22,913 nt of DNA from a virus, in the IMG/VR virus record IMGVR_UViG_3300048686_000413, positions 1 through 22,913 of that record; one strand, written 5' to 3'. Positions 12,608 to 19,669 of this stretch are shown here, in pieces. The stretch's first letter is position 1. Each line of letters starts with the position of its first letter. Below the pieces are notes generated by a model that was given only the letters and a program-made list of their open reading frames with translations, was not told the DNA's origin and searched no databases. The translations under genes were made by a program, and so were the position numbers.

Positions 12608-12713
12608 TTATTTCGATCCTGGGGCCGGTTCTCTACTCCTACAATTGTTTGTGGGAGGGATTTCTGGCCTTTATGTGGCGACAAAATACATCCTAAAAAG
12701 GATGGGACTTTAG
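12597..12713 (+). CDS. 38-aa small membrane protein with DPGAGS motif
   Basis: The ORF runs from ATG 12597 to TAG 12711-12713. It starts with SYFDPGAGSLLLQLF and continues through a hydrophobic Gly-rich helix (FVGGISGLYVA), ending in a basic tail (KYILKRMGL). One transmembrane helix with positive-inside C-terminus is likely. The FDPGAGSLLLQ opening recurs in small bacterial membrane proteins of unknown function, which supports a real gene rather than chance. It overlaps the previous gene by 11 bp in the style of this genome and is the third potentially envelope-directed product in the 10797-12713 group. Confidence 0.68.
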   Translation: MILSYFDPGAGSLLLQLFVGGISGLYVATKYILKRMGL

Positions 12714-12719
12714 TATAAT
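12714..12719 (+). promoter_or_regulatory. Possible -10 box (TATAAT)
   Basis: A perfect TATAAT lies in the only small non-coding gap here (12714-12743), 30 bp before the next ATG. No TTGACA-like -35 is visible about 17 bp upstream, where the sequence is coding. It could start transcription of the 12744-onward gene set, possibly with a phage activator, or be chance. Confidence 0.25.
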
Positions 12720-12743
12720 TGAACAAAATTTAAAAGGAAAAAA

Positions 12744-13184
12744 ATGAAGCTTGCAGTTTTTGGACAGCATGAGAAGTTTGATGGAGCCATTGAGGGGTTA
12801 AAGATTTCTCCAACGGAAATTCACCTGCCCTCAGAATTACCTCTTGAAGAGGCGTGTCAGAAGAAAAAATTGGTTGTAAAACGCTATGGAATTGATTGGG
12901 GCTCGATTGATGCTCCTGGGGCAGTTGTGGCCACCAATAAATTTGGCAAGGAGTATAATAAGCGTGCCCCAATGTATCGGCGAGAATTGATGTTAAACAA
13001 CATTGATGCCGTTCTCCTTTTGGGGGATGATACAAACAATCAGTATATTGAGAAGGATGTGAATTGGAAGATTAGACAAGGGGCAAAGATTGAGCTTTTG
13101 AAGTGGCCGTGTCAAACTAAGGTAACGAGGCCAGAACCACAACCAAGTTCAGATTTACCTCCAGATGAGGATATTCCGTTCTAA
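12744..13184 (+). CDS. SLOG/DUF2493-like Rossmann protein with SSB-type acidic C-terminal tail
   Basis: The 146-residue protein starts MKLAVFGQHEKFDGAIEGL, a first strand and turn resembling SLOG (DUF2493/YspA-like) nucleotide-binding folds. NNIDAVLLLGDDTNNQYIEKDVNW later resembles the distal strand and loop of that fold, and the RELM segment before it matches the conserved Arg-x-x-x-Met of DUF2493 proteins. SLOG proteins bind or process nucleotides or sense nucleic-acid damage. The last residues, SSDLPPDEDIPF, are a near-perfect copy of the SSB tip (DDDIPF) that recruits replication and repair partners. GGAAAAAA precedes the ATG. Fold assignment is moderate; the tail is clear. Confidence 0.6.
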   Translation: MKLAVFGQHEKFDGAIEGLKISPTEIHLPSELPLEEACQKKKLVVKRYGIDWGSIDAPGAVVATNKFGKEYNKRAPMYRRELMLNNIDAVLLLGDDTNNQYIEKDVNWKIRQGAKIELLKWPCQTKVTRPEPQPSSDLPPDEDIPF

Positions 13185-13192
13185 GGATTAAA

Positions 13193-13375
13193 ATGCCAAA
13201 AATTATAGCATATGTTATGACCAATCTAGCTGGTTCAAAATGCCAAGAAGAGTACGATCTTCCGGACGATTGGAACGAAATGAGTGAGGATGAGCAACAA
13301 AATTATCTAGATGATATTGCCACAGAACATATGGCGAATAATTCGGAGTATGGAGCTTATGTCAAAGAGGATTAA
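13193..13375 (+). CDS. Small acidic phage protein, 60 aa
   Basis: AAGGATTAAAATG gives a good ribosome binding site. The product (ELPDDW-like motif as DLPDDWNEMSEDEQQNYL, then EYGAYVKED) resembles a family of roughly 60-residue phage proteins with a WDEMSEEE-type core, function unknown. It is rich in Asp and Glu and may fold as beta hairpin plus helix. It overlaps the next gene by 17 bp. Confidence 0.65.
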   Translation: MPKIIAYVMTNLAGSKCQEEYDLPDDWNEMSEDEQQNYLDDIATEHMANNSEYGAYVKED

Positions 13376-13784
13376 GAAAACCGCCCAACAACTTAAAAAG
13401 GGCGAAAGTATAGATATCCACGATCTCAAGTTTAATCCGGTTGAGATAGACCGGTCCAGAGAGGTCGAGATTGATGATATCTGTATGTTTTGCAAAAAAG
13501 ATTTATGTGAGTGTGATAACACGGCGGCTTATGGATACGTTAAAAAGGAATTGTACGACTATAAAAAAGTTGGAGATTTTGCCTTGGCAAAACGTGACTC
13601 TTTTTCCAAGTGGGAGAAGGAGGCCAAAGACCAAGAATATGCAGATTCCTCCCGTTTGGCCGCCCACAAACTTGACATGGAAAAACGTGGGGCCAAGCAG
13701 TATGACATGAAGGATGAGGTTAGGCGAGAGGTTCTATCCAATCCGGATAAACGGCTTAAATATATAATGACTGGCGAGACATGA
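13359..13784 (+). CDS. Hypothetical protein with Cys cluster
   Basis: The 141-residue charged protein starts MSKRIKKTAQQLKKG. The frame opens at 13311, but ATG 13359 sits in the usual overlap position. Residues about 45-55 (CMFCKKDLCEC) form a CxxCx4CxC cluster that may bind zinc. The rest is helical and charged (SFSKWEKEAKDQEYADSSRLAAHKL). I recognise no family. Its stop overlaps the next start by 4 bp. Confidence 0.6.
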   Translation: MSKRIKKTAQQLKKGESIDIHDLKFNPVEIDRSREVEIDDICMFCKKDLCECDNTAAYGYVKKELYDYKKVGDFALAKRDSFSKWEKEAKDQEYADSSRLAAHKLDMEKRGAKQYDMKDEVRREVLSNPDKRLKYIMTGET

Positions 13785-14011
13785 CGGAAGACGATTTTCC
13801 AAGTCCTTACTGTGAAGATTGTGGAGCCTGTGGCGAGGAGTGGTGTTGTAAACCCACCAGATGTAAAGATGGCCTAAACTGTCTATATCCAGACTATTTG
13901 GCGACGCCGAGAGTGGCTTATATGAGATTAGACCAAATAATGGAAGTCCTTGACAAGAATCTCCCAACTGACATTTCCATAGAAAAAATCAAACGGATCT
14001 TAGATGCCTAA
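13781..14011 (+). CDS. Small Cys-rich protein, probable zinc-binding
   Basis: The 76-residue protein has seven Cys within residues 11-34: C-x2-C-x2-C-x4-CC, then two more. This is followed by a helical C-terminus (YMRLDQIMEVLDKNL). The first part has the same Cys spacing as the partial protein starting at 22782, so the two probably share a module. Start ATGA overlaps the previous stop. No known family recognised. Confidence 0.6.
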   Translation: MTEDDFPSPYCEDCGACGEEWCCKPTRCKDGLNCLYPDYLATPRVAYMRLDQIMEVLDKNLPTDISIEKIKRILDA

Positions 14012-14213
14012 CTACTTCGAAAAATTCGCCGTTTGTTCAGAGTGCGACATGAACATCATGGAAGTCTGTGGAACTGAGGGCGAAACTAAGACTAAAATTC
14101 GCTGTAAATGTGGAGGACTCTCTTGGCTCATTAAACATGATGAACTCAGAGTGGAACGGGCCGGAAAAATCCACGAGGAAAAAGGGGTTAGAATAATTGA
14201 ACGAAACGAATAA
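14004..14213 (+). CDS. Small zinc-ribbon-like protein, 69 aa
   Basis: Two Cys pairs, VCSECDMNI and IRCKCGGLSW, plus one intervening Cys, suggest a zinc ribbon. A basic and acidic tail follows. It overlaps both neighbours (8 bp upstream, 17 bp downstream). Possible nucleic-acid or transcription-machinery binding is only inferred from the fold. Confidence 0.6.
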   Translation: MPNYFEKFAVCSECDMNIMEVCGTEGETKTKIRCKCGGLSWLIKHDELRVERAGKIHEEKGVRIIERNE

Positions 14214-14427
14214 ACGCCTCTTTGAGGCCCTAAAACAAATTCTTGATCTTCCTGAAAACGTCACATATCTCTCACTAACTCTTGAGATGGATAGGCATCC
14301 AGAACTTATCATAAATCGGCTGGTTGACAATGTGACGATTGAAGAAGACTTTATTATCAGACTTCCTAAATTTGAGCGGCTAAAAATTGGGCTCGAAGAA
14401 GGAATTGAACATGCTAGGAACGCTTAA
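14197..14427 (+). CDS. Hypothetical protein, TTG start, 76 aa
   Basis: TTG at 14197 starts MNETNKRLFEALKQIL. AGGGG lies about 10 nt upstream, and no ATG gives a comparable N-terminus. It is an acidic, probably all-helical protein with no recognisable motif, coupled to the next gene by one shared base. Confidence 0.55.
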   Translation: MNETNKRLFEALKQILDLPENVTYLSLTLEMDRHPELIINRLVDNVTIEEDFIIRLPKFERLKIGLEEGIEHARNA

Positions 14428-14696
14428 TGCACGATAAAACAGAGTATAATGAATCTGGACAGGTTGGACCCGGCGAGGTCTGTGCCGTCCACACAAGTTC
14501 AAAAGATGGTGATGTTTACAAAATTCTATATGCAGGCCAAAATATCTATCATCCCACTGAACATAAAAGATTAAGGAGAGGCGAGGACAAAAAGTTCCGC
14601 TCAGTCTCCAAAGAGGTTTTTGAGGGCTATCTATCCTTTCTGGTTGGCAGAGAGGAACGTAAATATAGACAAATTTCGAGGATTTTTAATGGCTAA
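14427..14696 (+). CDS. Hypothetical protein, 89 aa
   Basis: ATG 14427 shares a base with the previous stop (TAATG). The sequence has a predicted beta-rich first half (EVCAVHTSSKDGDVYKILYAG) and a basic helical second half (KKFRSVSKEVFEGYLSFLVGREERKYRQISR). I recognise no family. Nucleic-acid binding is possible from charge, nothing more. Confidence 0.55.
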   Translation: MHDKTEYNESGQVGPGEVCAVHTSSKDGDVYKILYAGQNIYHPTEHKRLRRGEDKKFRSVSKEVFEGYLSFLVGREERKYRQISRIFNG

Positions 14697-15024
14697 AGAA
14701 GTCAAATATAAGAGCACGCTTAATGACATTGACAAGATGTGGATTGAGCGTAACTCCAGCATGACCCCACAACAGATCGTTAATAAGTTCATTCAGTGTT
14801 ATGGCGGCGACAAAGTTCCAAGTCTTGAAACTGTAACCTCTTACCGCGAAAAGTATCTTAGTTCTTCAGGTGTTACTACAACTAAGGCCAATTCTCCAAT
14901 TCTTGCAAAGAAGGGCACGGCCACTGTTATGACTCAGGGACACTCTGAATTGGACGACTCACACAATAAGAGCCGCATTAATAAACAGCCGCCCTGGGTT
15001 ACTAAGATTTTTCAGGATAACTAA
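14689..15024 (+). CDS. Hypothetical protein with possible HTH, 111 aa
   Basis: The frame is open from 14620, but ATG 14689 with GAGGA upstream gives a sensible start (MAKEVKYKSTLNDID). Residues about 14-50 (IDKMWIERNSSMTPQQIVNKF, then VPSLETVTSYREKYL) resemble a helix-turn-helix of the type seen in small DNA-binding or terminase-small-like proteins. A Ser/Thr/Lys-rich linker follows and a short conserved-looking end (PPWVTKIFQ). The DNA-binding role is tentative. Confidence 0.58.
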   Translation: MAKEVKYKSTLNDIDKMWIERNSSMTPQQIVNKFIQCYGGDKVPSLETVTSYREKYLSSSGVTTTKANSPILAKKGTATVMTQGHSELDDSHNKSRINKQPPWVTKIFQDN

Positions 15025-15474
15025 ATGTTAAAGCCAGACAACCTAGCAACTGACAATTCCTGGGGCGAAAACGAAGATAAAACGGTCTGGCAGGTCAAAT
15101 TGAGCAATGGTCTAAACATATTTTTGGATGATGAGAGGTCAGGCCCAGCATGGTTGCGTCTGGCCTCTTTTTGTCGGGCCACAGGAAATACAATTGACAA
15201 TATGTGGCTCAGGTTTAGATCTCATACAGAGACGATAGGACCGGCCTCAGGCTACTATTTTATTCGTTCAAGTCTCGGGACGCCAACTGATAAACGCACT
15301 TATAACCACTTTATTGTGGGCACCCTTCATGGAGACGTTATTAAGTGCAAAAGCTGGTTAATTCCAGAATTGACCGTTCAAGAGGAATTTGACAGGAGTT
15401 TAGATGATAGATTCTACGAATCGGACCAGAAATACGATCTTCTCATTCCGGGGTCTCAAAATGTACCCACTTAG
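15025..15474 (+). CDS. Hypothetical protein, 149 aa
   Basis: It starts directly after the previous stop. The protein has an IFLDDERSGPAWLRLASF segment that superficially recalls the LDDER motif of a small phage protein family (cyclic-phage-like proteins with LDDER..P), but the rest does not match. The C-terminal region is acidic. It overlaps the following gene by 14 bp. Function unknown. Confidence 0.58.
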   Translation: MLKPDNLATDNSWGENEDKTVWQVKLSNGLNIFLDDERSGPAWLRLASFCRATGNTIDNMWLRFRSHTETIGPASGYYFIRSSLGTPTDKRTYNHFIVGTLHGDVIKCKSWLIPELTVQEEFDRSLDDRFYESDQKYDLLIPGSQNVPT

Positions 15475-15871
15475 ATTTCATTCAGAAAAAGCAGGGGCGG
15501 CACACTATTTAGTTGAACTTGTGGCCGTAAGACAGGCCAAGAGAGACGGAATTCTTCTAACAATGGGCTTTTGGAGAGATCCGGTCTGGAAAATCTGGTA
15601 CGGCGGGCAAATTCAGGCCGCACAAAGACTGGTAAATTCTTTCAAAGAGGAAAATATCGACTGTATTGTTGAGGCCATTGGTGAATTAACATGGCTAACT
15701 TCTCTGCGGGCCAAACAACTCAGTGAACTAATCTATGATAAACTGGCCAAAAAAGAGGCCAAAAAGCAAAAAGAAAAAGATTTTGTGGCCCCAAAACAAG
15801 AAGTAGAAGTGGTGGCCAAAGAGGTCACTGGGGTCAGACGCAAAACCAAAATTGAAGAGGTTGATTTGTGA
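15461..15871 (+). CDS. Hypothetical protein with Lys-rich C-terminus
   Basis: ATG 15461 follows GGGGTCTCAAA; the frame opens at 15404, but the later start fits. Residues 1-90 form a mixed fold (AAHYLVELVAVRQAKRDGILL, then PVWKIWYGGQIQAAQRLV). Residues about 94-136 are Lys/Glu-rich (KKEAKKQKEKDF). Its stop overlaps the GTG start of the recombinase, so the two are probably co-translated, which hints at a recombination-linked role. No family recognised. Confidence 0.6.
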   Translation: MYPLRFHSEKAGAAHYLVELVAVRQAKRDGILLTMGFWRDPVWKIWYGGQIQAAQRLVNSFKEENIDCIVEAIGELTWLTSLRAKQLSELIYDKLAKKEAKKQKEKDFVAPKQEVEVVAKEVTGVRRKTKIEEVDL

Positions 15872-16974
15872 GTATTCTTGATTATAGGGAACAACTTGCC
15901 AAAACTCTGGGCAATGGATTTATTACGGCTGATGAGATTTCTAACTCTAAACGGGCGATTATTCCAATTTCTCCAGCCGTTGATATTGCCCTAAATGGTG
16001 GGCTTTTAACTGGAACAGTCAGTATTTTTGCCGGAAGTTATAAAACTGGCAAGAGTACAACAGCCTTCCAAGCCATGAAAAACGCCATTGACCTATATGA
16101 TTTTCCCTGTGCCTATATTGATATTGAGGGGCGAGGAGGAGATCGTATCTTCTCTGCCGTTAAGGGAATTGATAGATCAAAGATTCTGATTGTTAAAACC
16201 ACACGAGAAAAGATTTATAGTGCCGAAGATTTTCTTGCCGAAACTGAAAAACTCATTGAGACAGTGCCCAACATAGTAATTGTCATGGACTCAATTTCCA
16301 GACTTTATACTAGGGCGGCCAGGGATGATGAGGTTTCAGGAACTAAAAGATCTCCAACTAGTAAATTACTCTCAGACTTTATATCAAGGATTTCTGGCAT
16401 TGTTCCTGCCATGAATTCCACCTTAATTTGTATTGCTCAGACCTATGATAATATTTCTGGTTATGGGGCTAAAAAGTTAGTGAGTGGTGGAAACGCCGTA
16501 CAATTCCAAAACGATACCTCCATGATTGTAAAGTCTCGAAAGGACTATGAAGAGGGGGCTGGAGAAAAGCTCAAGAGGGTTGGCAACATTCTCGAATGGG
16601 ATGTTGAAAATGTGCCAATTGGAGCCGTCCCAACCCACCCCATCAAGTCATATATTAGATTTGGCTATGGCTGTGATAATATTCGTGAGGTTTTAGTCAT
16701 GGCCACAGATTTAGGGCTCATTAAGAAGTCTGGGGCATGGTATCAAGTTAATGGAGAGTCAGTACAAGGAGAGGACCGGGTCTATAAATATCTTGAGGAA
16801 AATCCAGAACAATACACCTTGCTCTGGAATACAATCAAAGACATGTGCCTTGATCCAGATCAACTATCAAGTGTTTGTAAAAACAAAGAGGAATTTGAGG
16901 CGGCCAACCAAGTTTCCTTTGATGATGAGCCAAAAAAGGCCAAAAAGAAGAAAAAGGAAGAAGATGAAGGCTAA
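15868..16974 (+). CDS. uvsX: UvsX/RecA-like recombinase
   Basis: The 368-residue protein forms ATP-dependent filaments on ssDNA for strand exchange. Walker A is GSYKTGKST (56-64), Walker B is IVIVMDS (136-142), and a central ISRISGIVPAMNSTLICIAQ segment plus SGGNAVQFQND fits the L1/L2 loop region of phage RecA-like proteins. It is a GTG start overlapping the previous stop. The C-terminus is a Lys-rich then acidic tail (KKAKKKKKEEDEG). The context (nuclease, possible UvsY-like protein, helicase, primase) supports the T4 UvsX role, although it could also be called RecA. The ATG of the next gene overlaps its 3' end. Confidence 0.88.
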   Translation: MSILDYREQLAKTLGNGFITADEISNSKRAIIPISPAVDIALNGGLLTGTVSIFAGSYKTGKSTTAFQAMKNAIDLYDFPCAYIDIEGRGGDRIFSAVKGIDRSKILIVKTTREKIYSAEDFLAETEKLIETVPNIVIVMDSISRLYTRAARDDEVSGTKRSPTSKLLSDFISRISGIVPAMNSTLICIAQTYDNISGYGAKKLVSGGNAVQFQNDTSMIVKSRKDYEEGAGEKLKRVGNILEWDVENVPIGAVPTHPIKSYIRFGYGCDNIREVLVMATDLGLIKKSGAWYQVNGESVQGEDRVYKYLEENPEQYTLLWNTIKDMCLDPDQLSSVCKNKEEFEAANQVSFDDEPKKAKKKKKEEDEG

Positions 16975-17371
16975 AGGATTTGATGGAAAAGAGCGGCAAA
17001 TCAAAGTAGACCGCAAAAAATCCAAAAATCCGTCTAGTTTACATCTTAGGGCTCGTAACCTTCTCGCCAAATTATATCCATTTTATACGTTTTATGAGGA
17101 AGTTACGTTGCCCGGATCTTCTACGGACGACAATAATACTTTGTATGCCGATTTTTTATGTTTAAGACCAAAGATCTGTGTGGAAACGCACGGAATACAA
17201 CATTATGAGTTTTCTAGCCGCTTTCATAAAGACAAACTCGATCTGGTTAAGGGCCAGAATAGGGATAATGTCAAGAGAGAGTGGTGTGAACTCAACGGAT
17301 TTCAGTTAATTGAATTACCTTACAATGAGGACGATAAAGAATGGAAGAAGAGAATAAAGGAAGCACTGTAG
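16964..17371 (+). CDS. Vsr-like PD-(D/E)XK endonuclease
   Basis: The 135-residue protein starts at ATG 16964 (MKAKGFDGKERQIKV). The frame is open upstream to 16751, but that part is a shadow of the recombinase gene. The core has YADFLCLRPKICVETHGIQHYEF (Asp63, Glu74, then Gln-His) and FHKDKLDLVKGQNRDNVKREWCELNGFQLIEL. This pattern belongs to Vsr/DUF559-like nucleases often found among phage recombination genes. It probably nicks or resolves DNA in recombination or repair. A free-standing mobile endonuclease is the alternative, but codon use matches its neighbours. It overlaps the recombinase by 11 bp. Confidence 0.75.
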   Translation: MKAKGFDGKERQIKVDRKKSKNPSSLHLRARNLLAKLYPFYTFYEEVTLPGSSTDDNNTLYADFLCLRPKICVETHGIQHYEFSSRFHKDKLDLVKGQNRDNVKREWCELNGFQLIELPYNEDDKEWKKRIKEAL

Positions 17372-17829
17372 AAACAATCAGTGAGTACATGGCCAGAATT
17401 GAGAAGGATTTGAATGTCATTAAGTTTGAGTTTGATCCAGAAGTTGAGTCTGTTCTCAGGGCCACTCAAAAGGAAAGATATGGCTGGGACGCCCAGAAAT
17501 GTCTTCAAAACGCCTATGATCTCAAGAAGTATGAGTCCTATTTAGGAAATCTGGTGGCGGATCTTAATAATCGTCTTGACTGGTTTGACCGCAATATGAG
17601 AATTCTTCAGGGTAAATATGCCAAGACCTATGGCGGCGACTTTGAAAAGTTTGAAAATCGCTGTGTTCAGATGGAGGCGGATAATGATAAGGCCATTTAT
17701 CTAGCCAAGAAAATTGGAGAGGTCAAGGCCCAAAAAACCATTCTCAACCAGCAGTATTATGCGGTAAGAGACTTTATCCGAATTCTGGAAGCTCTTGGAA
17801 AGGTTAAAAATGAGTCTCAAAGATCTTAA
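17341..17829 (+). CDS. Coiled-coil protein, possible UvsY-like recombination mediator
   Basis: The 162-residue helical protein has DLKKYESYLGNLVADLNNRLDWFDRNMRILQGKY in its middle and MEADNDKAIYLAKKIGEVKAQ, then YYAVRDFIRILEALGKVK, at the end. Organisation and rough motif order (Leu-Asp-aromatic, Gly-x-Gly-Asp-Phe, Asp-rich segment, C-terminal helix) resemble T4 UvsY, the mediator that loads UvsX. I see no strict match, so this is a hypothesis supported mostly by position between the recombinase and helicase. It starts in the 31-bp overlap with the Vsr-like gene. Confidence 0.55.
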   Translation: MEEENKGSTVETISEYMARIEKDLNVIKFEFDPEVESVLRATQKERYGWDAQKCLQNAYDLKKYESYLGNLVADLNNRLDWFDRNMRILQGKYAKTYGGDFEKFENRCVQMEADNDKAIYLAKKIGEVKAQKTILNQQYYAVRDFIRILEALGKVKNESQRS

Positions 17830-18268
17830 AAGTGGGATTATTAATCAGGACTGGGATGTTGTTAGGGCGGCCTATGAAAATATGACCGGAGAAACCATTA
17901 GCCCAATTTCCCCAGTTATTCCGGTTGGTCCGCAAAAACGCCCCACAAAGAAGGCGGCCAAGAAAACCACTAGTAAGGCCCCAAAACAAGATAAAAAGGG
18001 CTTCATCCTTCATGAAGACAACATTGAACGCACTAATAAGCCCAAATTCGTTAAGAATCTGTTTGAGGACTTTGGCGACGATCCAGTTCCAATGACCCGA
18101 GAAGAGGAGGCCACACTCCGAAAGATGAATGCTAATCGTGTGGTTAGGCCCTCTGATGAAGTTGAGGCCAGATGCTCAGTTTGTGGAGAAACCAAAAAGG
18201 TTCGTTCTATCTTGGTGGCCGGAAAAAATACGGGCTCAAAATTTAGGTGCGACAAATGTATAGGGTAA
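17810..18268 (+). CDS. Hypothetical protein with Lys-rich linker and C-terminal zinc ribbon
   Basis: ATG 17810 gives MSLKDLKSGIINQDWDVVRAAY, a short helical N-domain common in phage replication-region proteins. Then comes a Pro/Lys linker (about residues 41-62) and a C-terminal ribbon CSVCGETKKV plus FRCDKC. The basic linker and ribbon suggest nucleic-acid or protein binding. It lies between the possible UvsY-like gene and the helicase, and overlaps the former by 20 bp. A loader or accessory role for the helicase is plausible but unproven. Confidence 0.62.
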   Translation: MSLKDLKSGIINQDWDVVRAAYENMTGETISPISPVIPVGPQKRPTKKAAKKTTSKAPKQDKKGFILHEDNIERTNKPKFVKNLFEDFGDDPVPMTREEEATLRKMNANRVVRPSDEVEARCSVCGETKKVRSILVAGKNTGSKFRCDKCIG

Positions 18269-18271
18269 CAG

Positions 18272-19669
18272 ATGAAAGATGTGAATGCGGAATTTTCAGT
18301 CATTGCCGGAATCCTAAAGTTTGGTAATTCTGGAATGGCAGAGGTCAGAGATATTGTTACGCCCACCTCATTTACTGACCTAAAATCAAGAACGTTATTT
18401 GATATTTCGACCAAAATCCTAGAAACTCAGGATAAGATTGATGCGGCCACTCTCATCTCAAAAACATCGAGCATGAAGGTGGCCCATATTTTAGACGCCC
18501 AGACCATTCAAAACGTCTTTAATATTCATGTGGAATTTGACTCGGTCAGAAATTTGGCCAAGAAGATTAGGCGGCTTGAAATAATTAATGGGGCCAAAAA
18601 TGCCACAAAAACGGCCTTCCTAGAACTTGAAAAACTAACAGGCGAAGAGTCCCTCTCAAAGATTCTGGCCACACTAGAAGACCCAATATTGGCCTATTCT
18701 AACTGTTTGGGCGATGATGAGGGTGTAGTTCCATTGTTTAAGGATGTGGATAAATATGTCAAGGACTTGGAAGAAAACCCTTGTGATATAGTTGGTCTAT
18801 CCACCTCATTTCCAACTTTGGACGATGCAATGGGCGGAGGAATGAGAAGGGGCACAGTTTCACTATTTGGGGCCAGAAGTGGGGTTGGAAAGTCCATGCT
18901 GGGTGCCAATATGGCCAAGTTCAACTCAAAAAATGGTGTGCCAGTTCTAGTCCTAGACACGGAAATGTCAAGAGAGGACAATATTCAACGCTATTTGGCG
19001 GCCCACTCTAAGATAACACTGGACTCAATTGGAAAGGGTACTTTTGCGGCCAGTAAGGAACTTAGGCTTAAGATGTCTGAAACGGCGGAGCAATTAAGAA
19101 ATTTGCCCATCTACTATAAGAATATTGCAGGGCTTCAGTTTGAGGAAGTTCTATCTATTTGTAGACGATGGTTATTAATGCATGTAGGAGTAACCAATGG
19201 GAAAACTGATGATTGCCTTATTGTTTATGACTATTTTAAGCTAACTGACAGCCAACAACTAAAAAGTATGTCAGAGCACGAAGCGTTGGGCTACCAAATA
19301 ACAAATCTCACAGACTTCTGCCAGAAATATGGGGCAACAGCACTGACATTTGTTCAACTGAATAGACAAGGTATAACTATTGAAGACATGTCTGCAATAA
19401 GCCAGTCTGACCGCCTAAATTGGTTGGCCTCTAACGTGATACTCTTTAAAAACAAAGAATCTGAAGAAATTCAGGAGTGTGGAGAGAAATGGGGCAATTC
19501 TAAGCTCATTCCGGTTAAGACAAGATTTGGGCCCGGCCTAAATGATGGGGACTGTATTTATACTCAAAAATTTGGCCAGTATTCCCTAATCCAAGAAGTT
19601 GGAACACGCTCTCAATATATTCGAGAAAAACATGAACAGGAAAATGACGGAGAAGAAGATAGCGATTGA
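18272..19669 (+). CDS. DnaB-like replicative helicase
   Basis: The 465-residue protein unwinds DNA at the fork. A DnaB-type N-domain (about 1-100) precedes the RecA-like core. Walker A is GARSGVGKS (200-208), LDTEMS (228-233) carries the catalytic acid, Walker B lies in DDCLIVYDYFKL (about 316-327), and VQLNRQG follows as the H3-like element. An acidic C-terminal tail ends the protein. It resembles T4 gp41-type helicases. The 3' end overlaps the primase start, keeping the primosome partners coupled. Confidence 0.92.
   Translation: MKDVNAEFSVIAGILKFGNSGMAEVRDIVTPTSFTDLKSRTLFDISTKILETQDKIDAATLISKTSSMKVAHILDAQTIQNVFNIHVEFDSVRNLAKKIRRLEIINGAKNATKTAFLELEKLTGEESLSKILATLEDPILAYSNCLGDDEGVVPLFKDVDKYVKDLEENPCDIVGLSTSFPTLDDAMGGGMRRGTVSLFGARSGVGKSMLGANMAKFNSKNGVPVLVLDTEMSREDNIQRYLAAHSKITLDSIGKGTFAASKELRLKMSETAEQLRNLPIYYKNIAGLQFEEVLSICRRWLLMHVGVTNGKTDDCLIVYDYFKLTDSQQLKSMSEHEALGYQITNLTDFCQKYGATALTFVQLNRQGITIEDMSAISQSDRLNWLASNVILFKNKESEEIQECGEKWGNSKLIPVKTRFGPGLNDGDCIYTQKFGQYSLIQEVGTRSQYIREKHEQENDGEEDSD

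Noticed and set aside
13471-13710. 79-codon + strand ORF
   Set aside because: It is nested entirely within the 13359-13784 gene in another frame, with no supporting motif.
15025-15474. Cyclic-phage-resistance type LDDER protein
   Set aside because: Only the short LDDER string matches; the surrounding residues and length do not support the family.
16751-16963. N-terminal extension of the Vsr-like nuclease frame
   Set aside because: This stretch is an out-of-frame reading of the recombinase 3' end; ATG 16964 gives the natural start.
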